A stretch of DNA of 64,000 nt, from assembly GCF_014843845.1 (NCBI RefSeq), contig NZ_JHQS01000053.1, positions 1-64,000 of the forward strand, read 5' to 3'. Shown one piece after another: positions 25,982 through 39,133 of the stretch. Every line of letters starts with the position of its first letter. Positions within the stretch are counted from its first letter, which is position 1. Position numbers and translations under genes: made by a program. Source of the stretch: Mesorhizobium amorphae. Lineage in GTDB: Bacteria; Pseudomonadota; Alphaproteobacteria; Rhizobiales; Rhizobiaceae. The notes beneath the pieces are model-generated. The model made no database searches. It was not told the origin of the DNA and was given only the letters and a program-made list of their open reading frames with translations.

Positions 25982-26433
25982 TTCGTCCTGGCCGCATCTG
26001 TCGGCTTGGCCAGGGCAGCCAGGATCTCGCTGGTGTCGTAGTAGAAGGGCGTGCCTTCAAACAGCCGGCCATCCCTGAAGCGCAGGACTTCGGCAAAAGG
26101 CTGCCTGATCGTCACGCCATTGGCTCGCGACGTCAGCGAAAGCGTGCAGCTCATGAAGACGATGTCATCGTTTTGTGCCGCCTGCAGGTTCTCGACCGCA
26201 ACATTGCTCCAGCTTTCCTGCATCCTGTGGAAAAGCGCGGCGATGCCTTCAAGGCCGCTCCAATCGCCGGAATAGGGCAGTGATTGCGGTTCATGCACTA
26301 CGACGTCGCTGTGGAAGGCGCCGGTCAGCATCTCGATGCTGCCGGAGCCCGATTGCAGGAAGCGCATTTCGACGTCGAACATGTTTTCCAGAAGTTCCAT
26401 GGCGGTGCTTTGCCGCTCAAGTGCTTTGTCCAT
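25978..26433 (-). CDS. SnoaL/NTF2-like protein
   Basis: A 151-residue protein with an NTF2-like cone fold pattern: an N-terminal helix pair, SIEMLTGAFHSDVVVHEPQSLPYSGDWSGLEGIAALFHRM, then strands ending FAEVLRFRDGRLFEGTPFYYDT. Members bind or transform small hydrophobic ligands; the role here is unknown. It converges with the DUF971 gene, sharing 4 bases. Confidence 0.8.
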   Translation of the reverse strand: MDKALERQSTAMELLENMFDVEMRFLQSGSGSIEMLTGAFHSDVVVHEPQSLPYSGDWSGLEGIAALFHRMQESWSNVAVENLQAAQNDDIVFMSCTLSLTSRANGVTIRQPFAEVLRFRDGRLFEGTPFYYDTSEILAALAKPTDAARTN

Positions 26434-26582
26434 TTCGATCTCCGTGTCCGTTTTGTACGGTCGACACGGTTTGCGCCTGAAATTATTGCATCGACACCCG
26501 TTTCCTGATTGTCAGGCTGCGGCGCGTCGCGAAGATGTCACGCAGTTGGAGTAACGCCGGCAAAGTTTCGGAGACGGGAAAA

Positions 26583-27194
26583 ATGTCTGAGGTCACATCG
26601 GTTGAGCAACTCGAAGCGCTCTATGGCCTGCCCGGCGAAGCGTCGGTGGTCAAGGAGCTCGATCATGTCATCCCCGAATATGCCGCCTTCATCGAAGCCT
26701 CGCCCTTTGTCGCTCTGGCGACCAGCGGACCGGAGGGGCTGGACTGCTCGCCGCGCGGCGATCTCGCCGGTTTCGTGCGCATCCATGACCCGAAGACGCT
26801 GATGATGCCGGACCGGCGCGGCAACAACCGTGCCGACTCGCTGAAGAACATAATCCGCGATCCGCGCGTCGGCCTGCTGTTCCTGGTGCCGGGCTCCGGC
26901 ACGACGCTGCGTGTCAACGGCCGCGCCCACATCACCACCGATGCAGCACTTTGTGCCTCGTTCAGCGTCGACGGCAAGCCGGCGCGCTCGGTCACCGTCA
27001 TCGATATCGATTCGGTCTATTTCCAGTGCGCCCGCGCCATCGTCCGATCGGACCTGTGGAACCCGGCAAGGCATGTCGACCCGAAGTCGCTGCCGACGCC
27101 CGGACAGATCCTCGAAATCACCAGCCGCAAGAACATCGACGGCGAGACCTACGACAAGGAATGGCCTGAGCGGGCAAAGAAGACGATGTGGTGA
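26583..27194 (+). CDS. Pyridoxamine 5'-phosphate oxidase-like FMN flavoprotein
   Basis: A 203-residue protein of the PPOX/FMN split-barrel family (MSMEG_1061-like subgroup). It shows FIEASPFVALATSGPEGLDCSPRGDLAGFVRI, LMMPDRRGNNRADSLKNIIRDPRVGLLFLVPGSGTTLRVNGRA and VYFQCARAIVRSDLWNP. It likely binds FMN or F420 and reduces an unknown substrate; it is not the vitamin B6 enzyme PdxH. The start at 26583 (MSEVTSVEQL) is preferred over 26535 because the domain begins there. Confidence 0.9.
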   Translation: MSEVTSVEQLEALYGLPGEASVVKELDHVIPEYAAFIEASPFVALATSGPEGLDCSPRGDLAGFVRIHDPKTLMMPDRRGNNRADSLKNIIRDPRVGLLFLVPGSGTTLRVNGRAHITTDAALCASFSVDGKPARSVTVIDIDSVYFQCARAIVRSDLWNPARHVDPKSLPTPGQILEITSRKNIDGETYDKEWPERAKKTMW

Positions 27195-27219
27195 ACGGCT
27201 TCAAGGCCAATCGCGCCCG

Positions 27220-27672
27220 TCACGCGTCTTTAAGCACCTCGTAGATCTTGCGCATCTGCTCGCCGATCATGTCGCACTGATCCGGCGTCGACTGGCTCAT
27301 CGCCTTCTCGATCAGCGCCATATGGATCTTCAGCGCCTGCATCAGCAGGGCCTCGCCGTCATTGGTCAGCGTCAGCCGCAGCACCCGCTTGTCCTTCTCG
27401 TCGCCTTCGCGACGCAGAAGGCCGCGCGTTTCGAGCTGCGGCAACAGCATGGTGATGTTGGAACGGCCGACCAAGAGCTTGCGGGCAAGATCGTGCTGCG
27501 ACATGCCGGGATGGCGATAGAGGTTCATCAGCACATCGAGCTGCGCCGGCTTGAGATCCAGCGGCGCCAGCTTCACCGCCAGCGTGCGCTCCAGCACATG
27601 GCAGGCGCGTGCCACCGCGACCCAGTTGCGAAAACGCGGGTTGTCCCAGGGCAGGTCTTGCTTAATGTTCAT
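27220..27672 (-). CDS. MarR family transcriptional regulator
   Basis: A 150-residue MarR protein. The winged helix reads LKPAQLDVLMNLYRHPGMSQHDLARKLLVGRSNITMLLPQLETRGLLRREGDEKDKRVLRLTLTNDG, including the D-x-R wing. It is divergent from the alpha/beta hydrolase gene at 27720, and two perfect dyads fill the 47-base gap. The left dyad overlaps its own start codon, so it probably represses both itself and the hydrolase. Confidence 0.95.
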   Translation of the reverse strand: MNIKQDLPWDNPRFRNWVAVARACHVLERTLAVKLAPLDLKPAQLDVLMNLYRHPGMSQHDLARKLLVGRSNITMLLPQLETRGLLRREGDEKDKRVLRLTLTNDGEALLMQALKIHMALIEKAMSQSTPDQCDMIGEQMRKIYEVLKDA

Positions 27673-27700
27673 GTTTGAACTATTATGTTCATGCTTGAAC
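27667..27700. promoter_or_regulatory. Two tandem MarR-type operators
   Basis: GTTCATGTTTGAAC (27667-27680) and GTTCATGCTTGAAC (27687-27700) are each built of GTTCA-N4-TGAAC dyads. Their starts are exactly 20 bases apart, two helical turns on the same DNA face. They fill the gap between the divergent marR and hydrolase genes, and the first covers the marR start codon. Confidence 0.85.
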
Positions 27701-27719
27701 GAATGGATGGATCGCCACT

Positions 27720-28631
27720 ATGGCATCATTTGGATTGAAGGTCATCCGGGGTGTGTTCGGCGCCGCCGAGCATGTGGCGCCGCGTCTCAGCGGCCGGGCC
27801 GCGTTCGAGTTGTTCTGCCGTACGCCCAATATCAAAGCCCTCAGCGATGGCGAGCGCCGCGCCATCGACCGCGCGGCAGCCTTCATGACTGAGGCGCGCC
27901 ATCACCGGCTGAAGACCAGGACGGGGTGCGTCATGGCGCATGAATTCCGGCCCGAGCCGGGCAGGGCGGCCCAAGGCACCGTGCTTGTCATCCACGGCTG
28001 GCGCTCACGCACGGAATATATGCGCGCGCTGATCGAAGGCTATCGCGGCGCCGGCTACAGGGTCGTCTCGCTCGACCTGCCGGGCCACGGCCAGTCGCAA
28101 GGCCGCCGCCTGAACATGGTCAACGCGGTCGACGCTGCAAGGGTGGTAGGCGAATGGTTCGGGCCGTTCGCGGTAATCGTCGGCCATTCCTTCGGCGGTG
28201 CCGTCGCTGCCAACGCCGTCGCCGGTTCCGTCAAGGGCATCCAGCCGGTGGCGGCCGATCGGCTGGTGCTGATCGCGGCGCCGAGCTCGCTGCCGGCGAT
28301 CTTCGACGACTTCAGCCGCATGCTCAATGTCGGTCCGCGCTCGCAGACTGCCATGGCCGACCAGGTCAAGAAACTATCCGGCCGGCCGCTCGCCGAATTC
28401 ACCGGCGACCGCCAGCTTGCCGAGGCGCCGGTGCCGACGCTGGTCATCCATGCACCCGACGACCGCGAGGTTTCCGCCGATCATGCCAGGCGCTATGCCG
28501 GCGCCGGCGATCATGTCAGGCTTCATTGGGCCGAGGGCCTTGGCCACCGTCGCATCCTCGCCGACAAGGGCGTGGTCGAGCACGCCGTCGGCTTCGTTGC
28601 CGGCCAGCGCGAGCCGGCAGCTCTGCACTAA
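27720..28631 (+). CDS. Alpha/beta hydrolase, MarR-controlled
   Basis: A 303-residue serine hydrolase. The oxyanion loop is VLVIHGWRSRTEYMRALI, and the nucleophile elbow is VIVGHSFGGAVAAN (Ser in GHSFG). The acid lies in VIHAPDDREVSADHARRY, and the catalytic His in GLGHRRIL near the C-terminus. It resembles lysophospholipase or monoglyceride-lipase type enzymes; the substrate is unknown. Divergent expression with the MarR gene suggests induction by a toxic ester or phenolic compound. Confidence 0.92.
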   Translation: MASFGLKVIRGVFGAAEHVAPRLSGRAAFELFCRTPNIKALSDGERRAIDRAAAFMTEARHHRLKTRTGCVMAHEFRPEPGRAAQGTVLVIHGWRSRTEYMRALIEGYRGAGYRVVSLDLPGHGQSQGRRLNMVNAVDAARVVGEWFGPFAVIVGHSFGGAVAANAVAGSVKGIQPVAADRLVLIAAPSSLPAIFDDFSRMLNVGPRSQTAMADQVKKLSGRPLAEFTGDRQLAEAPVPTLVIHAPDDREVSADHARRYAGAGDHVRLHWAEGLGHRRILADKGVVEHAVGFVAGQREPAALH

Positions 28632-28667
28632 GCTCCATTTCTTTTCTGCCCCGGGCTCGACCGGAAG

Positions 28668-28790
28668 ATGGCGACTCCCCGATTCGGCAAGGCCGAGGAG
28701 ATCGCCGGCATGGTCGCCTGGCTGGCCGCGCCCGAGGGCCGATTCGTCACCGGCGCCGCGCTGACCATCGATGGAGGCGCCAACGCCTGA
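28668..28790 (+). pseudogene. C-terminal remnant of a short-chain dehydrogenase (SDR)
   Basis: Forty codons read PRFGKAEEIAGMVAWLAAPE and then FVTGAALTIDGGANA followed by TGA. This is the conserved last part of classical SDR proteins (R-x-G-x-PEEIA and the TG-x-x-x-x-x-DGG tail). The Rossmann and YxxxK parts are absent, so it is a decayed gene or a recombination remnant. Confidence 0.75.
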
Positions 28791-28807
28791 CGCAACCCGG
28801 TTTCAAC

Positions 28808-28839
28808 CGGCCGGAGCAGAAACGAATTCGCTCCGGCCG
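28808..28839. repeat. Hairpin after the SDR remnant
   Basis: CGGCCGGAGC (28808-28817) pairs perfectly with GCTCCGGCCG (28830-28839), with a 12-base loop. No T-run follows, so it is only a possible terminator for the lost SDR gene. Confidence 0.45.
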
Positions 28840-29002
28840 TCACAAACTTGTGAAACCGTTCTGCAACAGACGCTTCGAAATTTATGGAAGCTTAACGAAA
28901 TCGGTATGAATCGGTATAGTCGCGCCTTACATCCGCCATGCGGTTGGCAAGATCGTCTAGCGGCGCGGAACGGGAGCCGGTTGCAACCGGAGCGGGTGAT
29001 CC

Positions 29003-30886
29003 ATGAATATCTTCGGAAACAGAGCCGCCGTATTGCCGCTTGCGGTCGCGGCCACGCTGGCCATTGCCGTACCGCAGGCCAGCGCGCAGGGTCTGTTCGA
29101 CATGCTTTTCGGCGGCGGTGTCCGCCATAACCCGCAAGGCGAGTTCCCGCCGCCACCCAAATACAAGCCGAAGCCAAACTCCGGTACCGGTGGCGGTGGC
29201 GGCACCAGGATCAGCAGCCCGTCCTATTATACCTACAAGGCCGACCGGCTGGTGCGTGTCGACTTCACCGCACTGATGCCGAAACCGCAGCCCGCGGCAC
29301 CGCAGGACGCCGCTTTCGTGCCGTCCGTCACCGGCAATGCCTTCGCCGATGCGATTGCCGGTCTCAGCGATTATGAGCTCGATGCCGAACCGGATATCGC
29401 CAAGGCGCTGATCGCCTATTACTCGGCCAATCCGGATTTCATCTGGGTCAGCGGAACCGCTCCCAACAGCCGCGCGCAGGATGCGGTGCGGGTGCTTGGC
29501 GAGGCCGCGAGCTACGGCCTGACGCCGGCCGATTATACGGTCGACGTTCCGGCCACCGCCACGTCGTCTGCTACCCCCAACGAGCGCCTGAAAGAACTCG
29601 TCCGCTTCGAGATGTCGCTGTCGGCCCGCGTGCTGCGCTACGCCCATGACGCCCAGAGCGGCCGCGTCGACCCCAACCGCATGACCGGCTACTATGATTT
29701 TCCGCCGAAGCCGCTCGACATGGAAGGCGTGCTGAAAACGCTGGCGCACACGCAGGAAGTGCGCACCTATCTCGAATCGCGGCATCCGCAAAACCCTGAA
29801 TACCAAGCACTGCGGGTCGAGCTGGAAGCGCTCCAGGCCAGCGAAGAGAACGAGATCGTCGTCGATCCCAAGCTCTTGCTGAAACCCGGCGAAACCAGTC
29901 CCGAACTGCCCAAGCTGTTGACGCTGATCGCGCGCAATCTCGACGACGAGATGGGCGGCGACTATGGCGAGGTGCTGGCGAGACTCGGCAAGAGCGAGAT
30001 CTATGACCCCGAGCTGGTGCCGGTCATCAAGGCGGTGCAGAAGCGGGCCGGCATGAAAGGCGACGGCGTCATCGGCCCGCGTACGGTCGCCTCGCTGGCC
30101 GGCACGTCCAAGGCCGACAAGATCGGGAAGGTGGAGGTAGCACTCGAGGAACTGCGCTGGCTGCCTTCCGACCTCGGCAGTCCACGCGTGTTCATCAACC
30201 AGCCGGCCTTCACCGCAAGCTATGTCGACAATGGCGAGGTGAAGCTGAAGACCCGCGTGGTCATCGGCCGGACGACCAACCAGACCGCCTTCTTCTACAA
30301 GGAGATCAAGCAGGTCGATTTCCATCCCTACTGGGGCGTGCCGCAGTCGATCATCGTCAACGAGATGCTGCCAAGGCTGCGCAGCGATCCGGGCTATCTC
30401 GACCGCGCCGGCTACGAAGTCACGGATTCGCGCGGCAAGCGCGTCCCGTCATCGGCGGTCAATTGGGGTGGCTACGGCGCCAACATCCCCTACAGCGTGC
30501 GCCAGCTGCCAAGCGAGGCCAACGCGCTGGGCGAGCTGAAGATACTGTTCCCCAACAAGCACGCCATCTACATGCATGATACGCCGCAGAAGTCCTTCTT
30601 CGAGCGCGACATGCGCGCGCTCAGCCACGGCTGCGTCCGGCTGCAGGATCCGCGCGGCATGGCGGCGGCGGTTCTCGGCACCTCGGTCGACTATGTCGTC
30701 GAGAAGCTGAAGCACGGGCATTCGACCGAGAATGTGACGCGGACCATTCCGGTCTATGTCGCCTATTTCACCGCCTGGCCCGACATGTCCGGCAATGTCG
30801 AATATTTCGGCGACATCTACGACCGCGACACAAGGCTGATGCAGGCGCTCGACGCGACCGAGGCGGTTCGCTCGCCGGCGAGCTGA
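29003..30886 (+). CDS. L,D-transpeptidase (YcbB-like) with peptidoglycan-binding domain
   Basis: A 627-residue exported enzyme that forms 3-3 crosslinks or attaches proteins to peptidoglycan. Its signal peptide ends ASAQG. A Pro/Gly-rich linker leads to a large scaffold domain, then a peptidoglycan-binding motif (VIKAVQKRAGMKGDGVIGPRTVASL, near residue 340) and the YkuD catalytic domain ending HDTPQKSFFERDMRALSHGCVRLQDP, with the catalytic Cys at about residue 544 in SHGCVR. Length and order match YcbB/LdtD-type enzymes. It stands alone. Confidence 0.95.
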   Translation: MNIFGNRAAVLPLAVAATLAIAVPQASAQGLFDMLFGGGVRHNPQGEFPPPPKYKPKPNSGTGGGGGTRISSPSYYTYKADRLVRVDFTALMPKPQPAAPQDAAFVPSVTGNAFADAIAGLSDYELDAEPDIAKALIAYYSANPDFIWVSGTAPNSRAQDAVRVLGEAASYGLTPADYTVDVPATATSSATPNERLKELVRFEMSLSARVLRYAHDAQSGRVDPNRMTGYYDFPPKPLDMEGVLKTLAHTQEVRTYLESRHPQNPEYQALRVELEALQASEENEIVVDPKLLLKPGETSPELPKLLTLIARNLDDEMGGDYGEVLARLGKSEIYDPELVPVIKAVQKRAGMKGDGVIGPRTVASLAGTSKADKIGKVEVALEELRWLPSDLGSPRVFINQPAFTASYVDNGEVKLKTRVVIGRTTNQTAFFYKEIKQVDFHPYWGVPQSIIVNEMLPRLRSDPGYLDRAGYEVTDSRGKRVPSSAVNWGGYGANIPYSVRQLPSEANALGELKILFPNKHAIYMHDTPQKSFFERDMRALSHGCVRLQDPRGMAAAVLGTSVDYVVEKLKHGHSTENVTRTIPVYVAYFTAWPDMSGNVEYFGDIYDRDTRLMQALDATEAVRSPAS

Positions 30887-30922
30887 AGCCCCAAAGCCCG
30901 GCCGGAGGGTGCGCGACGCAGG

Positions 30923-31396
30923 TTAGGCTCGCTCGAAGAGCGGCCGCTGGAAACCGGCCTCGCGGCCGGCAATCAGCCAATAGACCAGGCCGGCCACGAC
31001 ACCCGCCGTGCCGATGATACCCATATCGGCCCAGCGCTCCGGATTTTCCGATGCGCCCGGCCAGATCAGGGCGAATCCCGCGACCGCCGCGATGGCGCCG
31101 AACATCATGTGCAGCAGGGCATTGCGCAGCGAGAAGAACTCGGCGATCAGGGCAAAGACAAGCGTCTGCATCCCGGTCAATATGATCGTCAGGAAATAGA
31201 TGAACATGCCGAGCGGCGGCACCAGCAGTGCCGCGATCGGGCTAACGCCCACGACGCTGAAATACTCGGGCGCGTTGGGCAGCGAACTCAGCATGGCGTA
31301 GATCGCCACCACCGCGAACAGCCCCACCAGAACCGCCACCAGATAGCCGGCGAGCATCATCAGGACGCGCTTCGATACGTGCTTTACCACTGCCAT
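30923..31396 (-). CDS. Four-helix inner-membrane protein of unknown function
   Basis: From MAVVKHVSKR (31396) the protein has four hydrophobic segments (about 12-36, 50-80, 88-110 and 130-148 of 157 residues) and a short tail with RPLFERA. I do not recognise a named family. It has no operon partner; the L,D-transpeptidase gene converges on it. Confidence 0.6.
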   Translation of the reverse strand: MAVVKHVSKRVLMMLAGYLVAVLVGLFAVVAIYAMLSSLPNAPEYFSVVGVSPIAALLVPPLGMFIYFLTIILTGMQTLVFALIAEFFSLRNALLHMMFGAIAAVAGFALIWPGASENPERWADMGIIGTAGVVAGLVYWLIAGREAGFQRPLFERA

Positions 31397-31499
31397 GCAC
31401 CCCCGTGCCCGCAATTATAGAGCCGCAGTCAGCCATCAAAGATGTGCCGGCGCAAGAGCATATGGCGCCGTGCCATAGGTCTGCAGCGCGTTGGCGATC

Positions 31500-31757
31500 C
31501 TATTTAGTCTCGCCGGTCACGGGATCGTAGGAGATTTCGACTTTCGCCTTGTCGCTCGTATAGTAGGTGATGGTATAGACGCCGCTATCCCAGTCCACCT
31601 CCTTCACATAGTGGAAGTCGTTGCGCTGTTCGACCTTGGCGATGATCTCCGACAGCTTCTTGGCATTGGGCGGGGGCAGTGGTTTTTCGTCGGCCGCGAA
31701 AGCCGATCCACTCACGAGAAGAACCGCCAGGCTGGTCGCCAGAACAACGATGCGCAT
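31500..31757 (-). CDS. PepSY-like periplasmic protein
   Basis: An 85-residue protein with a signal peptide ending SAFAAD and one PepSY-like domain: LSEIIAKVEQRNDFHYVKEVDWDSGVYTITYYTSDKAKVEISYDPVTGE. Start 31757 is preferred over 31769 because GAGG lies about 8 bases upstream. PepSY domains act as peptidase inhibitors or sensors in the periplasm; the partner is unknown. Confidence 0.8.
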   Translation of the reverse strand: MRIVVLATSLAVLLVSGSAFAADEKPLPPPNAKKLSEIIAKVEQRNDFHYVKEVDWDSGVYTITYYTSDKAKVEISYDPVTGETK

Positions 31758-32189
31758 GAGTGCCCTCATTTCATGTTGGCGTGATGTGCGTTGGAAACTC
31801 GCTTCCAGGCCGGTTTGTTCCGGTGCGCCAAAGGTAGGATCGGATCGTTGCACCACCATTGTTTGCAATTGCGATCCGGGATCATCAAAAAACCGTTCCC
31901 AGTCGCTGCAGCTGCGATCTACGAATGCCATTGAATTTCAATGCGTAAGGACAAATGCCCTATCCGAGATCTCAGATAGCCAGCAGCTAACCATGGCGGA
32001 GCCGCGCTCTGCGATACATTAGCTGATCGTGGTGGAGCTTTTGCCGTGACCCTGCTAGACTTCCTGCCATGACAGGGCGGTATCTGCGCGCCGGCCTGTC
32101 TGAATCTTCATTCAGCAACGCGGCGAAGCGCCCAAGAGCGGGCAATCGCCTGTGTTGGACAGGACCAGAAGGGACCGGGGGGCTCCATT
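31758..32189. other. Intergenic region upstream of the cyclase gene
   Basis: No gene, RNA or convincing operator is seen in about 430 bases. The last bases (GGGGGG at about 32176) are the probable ribosome site of the cyclase gene. Confidence 0.4.
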
Positions 32190-33971
32190 ATGGCTGAACG
32201 GAACTACACCCGTCAGCTGGCGACAATCATTTCCATCGATGCCGTTGGATTTTCACGGCTGATGGGTATCGACGACGAGTTGGCCGTCGCCGCCTTCGAG
32301 GAACGGCGCGACATCATCGCCGATAGCTGTGGGGCGTTTGGTGGCCGCACCTTCGGCGATGCCGGCGACAGCGTCATGGCCGAATTCGGCAGTCCGATCG
32401 AAGCCTTGCGTGCGGCCTTCGATTTCCAGGGCCGGATCGTGACGCTCAATGCATCGGCAGCGCAAGACATGCGCATGCCCTTTCGTGCCGGCATCAACAC
32501 CGGCGACGTCATCGTGCGCGAAGGCCGCCTTTATGGCGACGACGTCAACATCGCCGCCAGACTGCAGGAACTCGCTCCGCATGACGGTCTCGCCATCTCC
32601 GAGACAACCTGGCACCATGTGAAGGACAAGACCCCGGCTGAATTCACCGACCTTGGCGAATTCATGCTGAAGAACATCGCGCTGCCGGTGCGCGTCCTGA
32701 TCGCCGGCCGCGGCGGCAACGGCTCCGCGCCCATGGCCCCGCTGGCCTCCATGTCGCTGCCACTTGGGCAGCAGAAACTCGCCCCCAAGGGCCCGCCGGC
32801 AATCGCCGTGTTGCCGTTTGCCGGCGACGGCGGCGAGCACGACGTCGGCTACATGGCGGACGGCATTGCCGAGGACATCATCTACGGCCTGTCCAACACC
32901 AGATGGCTTTCGGTGATCGCCAAGAGCTCCAGCTTCCAGTTCCGCGACGACAGCCTGGGAACGCGGGTGATCGGCAACGCGCTCGGCGCGCGCTACATCG
33001 TCAGCGGTACACTGACGCGCAATGGCGGGCAAATCCGCCTCAACACGTCGCTTGCCGACACCTCGAACGGGCGCCTGGTGTGGTCGCAGCGCTTCGATCG
33101 CGACCTCGTCGACATCTTCAACCTGCGCGACCAGATCGGCAGCGAGATCGTCTCCATTCTCGACAAGGAGGTCGACCGGGCCGAGCAGGCGCGCACCTTC
33201 CAGGTGCCCTGGGAAAGCCTGGAGACCTGGCAATTGGTGCGGCGTGGCCGCTGGCACATGAACCGGCGCACCCGCGGCGACACCGAAATCGCGCTGGATT
33301 TCTTCGAAAAGGCCTATCGGGAAGACCCGAATTCGAGCGCCGTGCTGAATGAGCTCGCATGGTGGTATTTCTGGCGGGCGTGGCTGCGTTTCGGCGACAG
33401 TGACGATCTGGAGAAGGTCAAGCAATATGCTCGCAAGGCATTGCTCATGGACAGCCTGGACGCACGTCCGCACGCCCATCTCGGCGCGATCGACATCATG
33501 AGGGGAGAGCCGCGGGCCGCGGTCGAACATCTGCGGGAGGCGATCCATATCAATCCGAGCTTTGCCTTCGCAAGCTCGGCGATGGGCAGCGCCCGCCTGC
33601 TGCTCGGCGATGCCGCCGGCGCGATACCGTTCTTTCTCGACGCCGAGCGATTGAGCCCCTTCGATCTCTACAGGTTCCACAATCTGGGGGAACTGGCGGT
33701 CGCCTACAGTTTCGTCGAGGACTGGCAGGCCGCCATCGCCACCGCGGATCGCTCGCTCAACCTGTCGCCTGGCTACTTCTACGCCAGGTTCCTCAAGATC
33801 GGTGCCTTGATGCGCAGCGGCCGCACGGAAGAAGCCCGGCGGGAGCTGGCCATTTTCACGACAAGGCACCCGGATTTCTCCGACCAACGGGTGCGCTGGA
33901 TACCTTTCGTCGACAAGGCGGCGAATGAATTCCTCATCGGCAATTTCGAAGCGGCCAGGTCGGGCAAATGA
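32190..33971 (+). CDS. Class III nucleotide cyclase with TolB-like and TPR regions
   Basis: A 593-residue protein. The N-terminal 180 residues form a class III cyclase domain: LATIISIDAVGFSRLMG with the first metal-binding Asp, GDAGDSVMAEF with the second, and FRAGINTGDVIVREGRLYGDDVNIAARLQELA with the transition-state Asn/Arg. A TolB-like domain follows (AIAVLPFAGDGG ... GIAEDIIYGLSNTRWLSVIAKSSSFQFR), then TPR-like helices. It probably makes cAMP, though the nucleotide is not proven. Rhizobia have many such cyclases, so the link to the CRP gene and hydrolase cluster downstream is inference from proximity. Confidence 0.9.
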   Translation: MAERNYTRQLATIISIDAVGFSRLMGIDDELAVAAFEERRDIIADSCGAFGGRTFGDAGDSVMAEFGSPIEALRAAFDFQGRIVTLNASAAQDMRMPFRAGINTGDVIVREGRLYGDDVNIAARLQELAPHDGLAISETTWHHVKDKTPAEFTDLGEFMLKNIALPVRVLIAGRGGNGSAPMAPLASMSLPLGQQKLAPKGPPAIAVLPFAGDGGEHDVGYMADGIAEDIIYGLSNTRWLSVIAKSSSFQFRDDSLGTRVIGNALGARYIVSGTLTRNGGQIRLNTSLADTSNGRLVWSQRFDRDLVDIFNLRDQIGSEIVSILDKEVDRAEQARTFQVPWESLETWQLVRRGRWHMNRRTRGDTEIALDFFEKAYREDPNSSAVLNELAWWYFWRAWLRFGDSDDLEKVKQYARKALLMDSLDARPHAHLGAIDIMRGEPRAAVEHLREAIHINPSFAFASSAMGSARLLLGDAAGAIPFFLDAERLSPFDLYRFHNLGELAVAYSFVEDWQAAIATADRSLNLSPGYFYARFLKIGALMRSGRTEEARRELAIFTTRHPDFSDQRVRWIPFVDKAANEFLIGNFEAARSGK

Positions 33972-34006
33972 TCTGGCCGCTGACAAGTGGTAGAACAAGG
34001 GTGACT

Positions 34007-34022
34007 GTGAAGAACTTAACAT
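34007..34022. promoter_or_regulatory. CRP-like site upstream of the P450-DyP gene
   Basis: TGTGAAGAACTTAACA fits TGTGA-N6-TCACA with one mismatch (TAACA). Its left nine bases share TGTGAAG with the perfect site at 39412. It ends 79 bases before the P450-DyP start codon, a usual position for CRP activation. Confidence 0.5.
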
Positions 34023-34101
34023 ACGCGGAACCAAAGCAAACCTAGGCCATGGGGTTAGCCGGTATCGCAATGACGTGGACAGCCGGGGGGCTTGAACGCG
34101 C

Positions 34102-38430
<4,329 letters not shown>

Positions 38431-38446
38431 TTCGGCCCGGAATCGC

Positions 38447-39133
38447 TCAGTCGTCGTCCTGCGATTGGGCGATATGGTTGAGCGCCTTGCTGTCGGTTAT
38501 GCGCAGGCCGCCACGCTTGATGGCGATGATCTGCCGGTTGCGCCAGTCGTTCAGCGTCTTGTTGACGGACTCGCGCGTCGCGCCGAGGAACTCGCCGAGC
38601 TCCGATTGCGAGATCGGAATCCAGCCTGCTCCGTCGGCCATGACGCCGGCGAGAAACACCAGGCGCTTGGCCAGCCTGGCCTCGATGCCAAAGAAGGCCT
38701 GGTCCCCAAGCTCGCCGCTGACCCAGCGCAGCCGTGCGCACAACAGCTCGATCATGGCGCGCGCCAGAGACGAGTTTTTCTCAATTCGATCAAAGAGTTG
38801 CGTCCGGCTGAGCGAGACCAGCTCGCAAGCCGTGAGACAGATGGCGGTTGCCGTGCGCGGGCGCCCGTCAAGCGCGCCGATCTCTCCGACCAGGCTGCGC
38901 TGGAGCTCGATGTTGGCCACCAGCTTCTGGCCGCCGGGCGAGTAGATCGAAATCTCCACCGTGCCGCTCATCACGCCGTAGATGCGGTCGGCGGCATCTT
39001 CCTGGACGAACAGGTGCTGGCCGGCTGCGTAGCGTTCCAGCTTGCAGCCGCTGAACAGCAGGTCGAACTGGCTCGGGTCGATCCGTGCGAGGCGCGGCAG
39101 ATCGTTCCTGTCGTTCGCGCTGGCGAAAGCCAT
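38447..39133 (-). CDS. CRP/FNR-family cyclic-nucleotide-type regulator
   Basis: A 228-residue regulator from MAFASANDRND (39133); the frame is open to 39286. The N-terminal cNMP-binding domain has the phosphate-binding cassette SLVGEIGALDGRPRTATA, keeping the Glu and Arg that bind cAMP in CRP. It lacks the N-terminal cysteines of FNR. The C-terminal helix-turn-helix is ISQSELGEFLGATRESVNKTLNDW, with Arg-Glu in the recognition helix as in CRP (TRESV versus SRETV), which suits TGTGA half-sites. It is placed opposite and between the P450-DyP gene and the hydrolase operon, suggesting it controls both. Confidence 0.92.
   Translation of the reverse strand: MAFASANDRNDLPRLARIDPSQFDLLFSGCKLERYAAGQHLFVQEDAADRIYGVMSGTVEISIYSPGGQKLVANIELQRSLVGEIGALDGRPRTATAICLTACELVSLSRTQLFDRIEKNSSLARAMIELLCARLRWVSGELGDQAFFGIEARLAKRLVFLAGVMADGAGWIPISQSELGEFLGATRESVNKTLNDWRNRQIIAIKRGGLRITDSKALNHIAQSQDDD

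Noticed and set aside
29003..30325. 477-residue minus frame over the L,D-transpeptidase
   Set aside because: Antisense shadow of a well-supported gene with clear catalytic motif on the plus strand.
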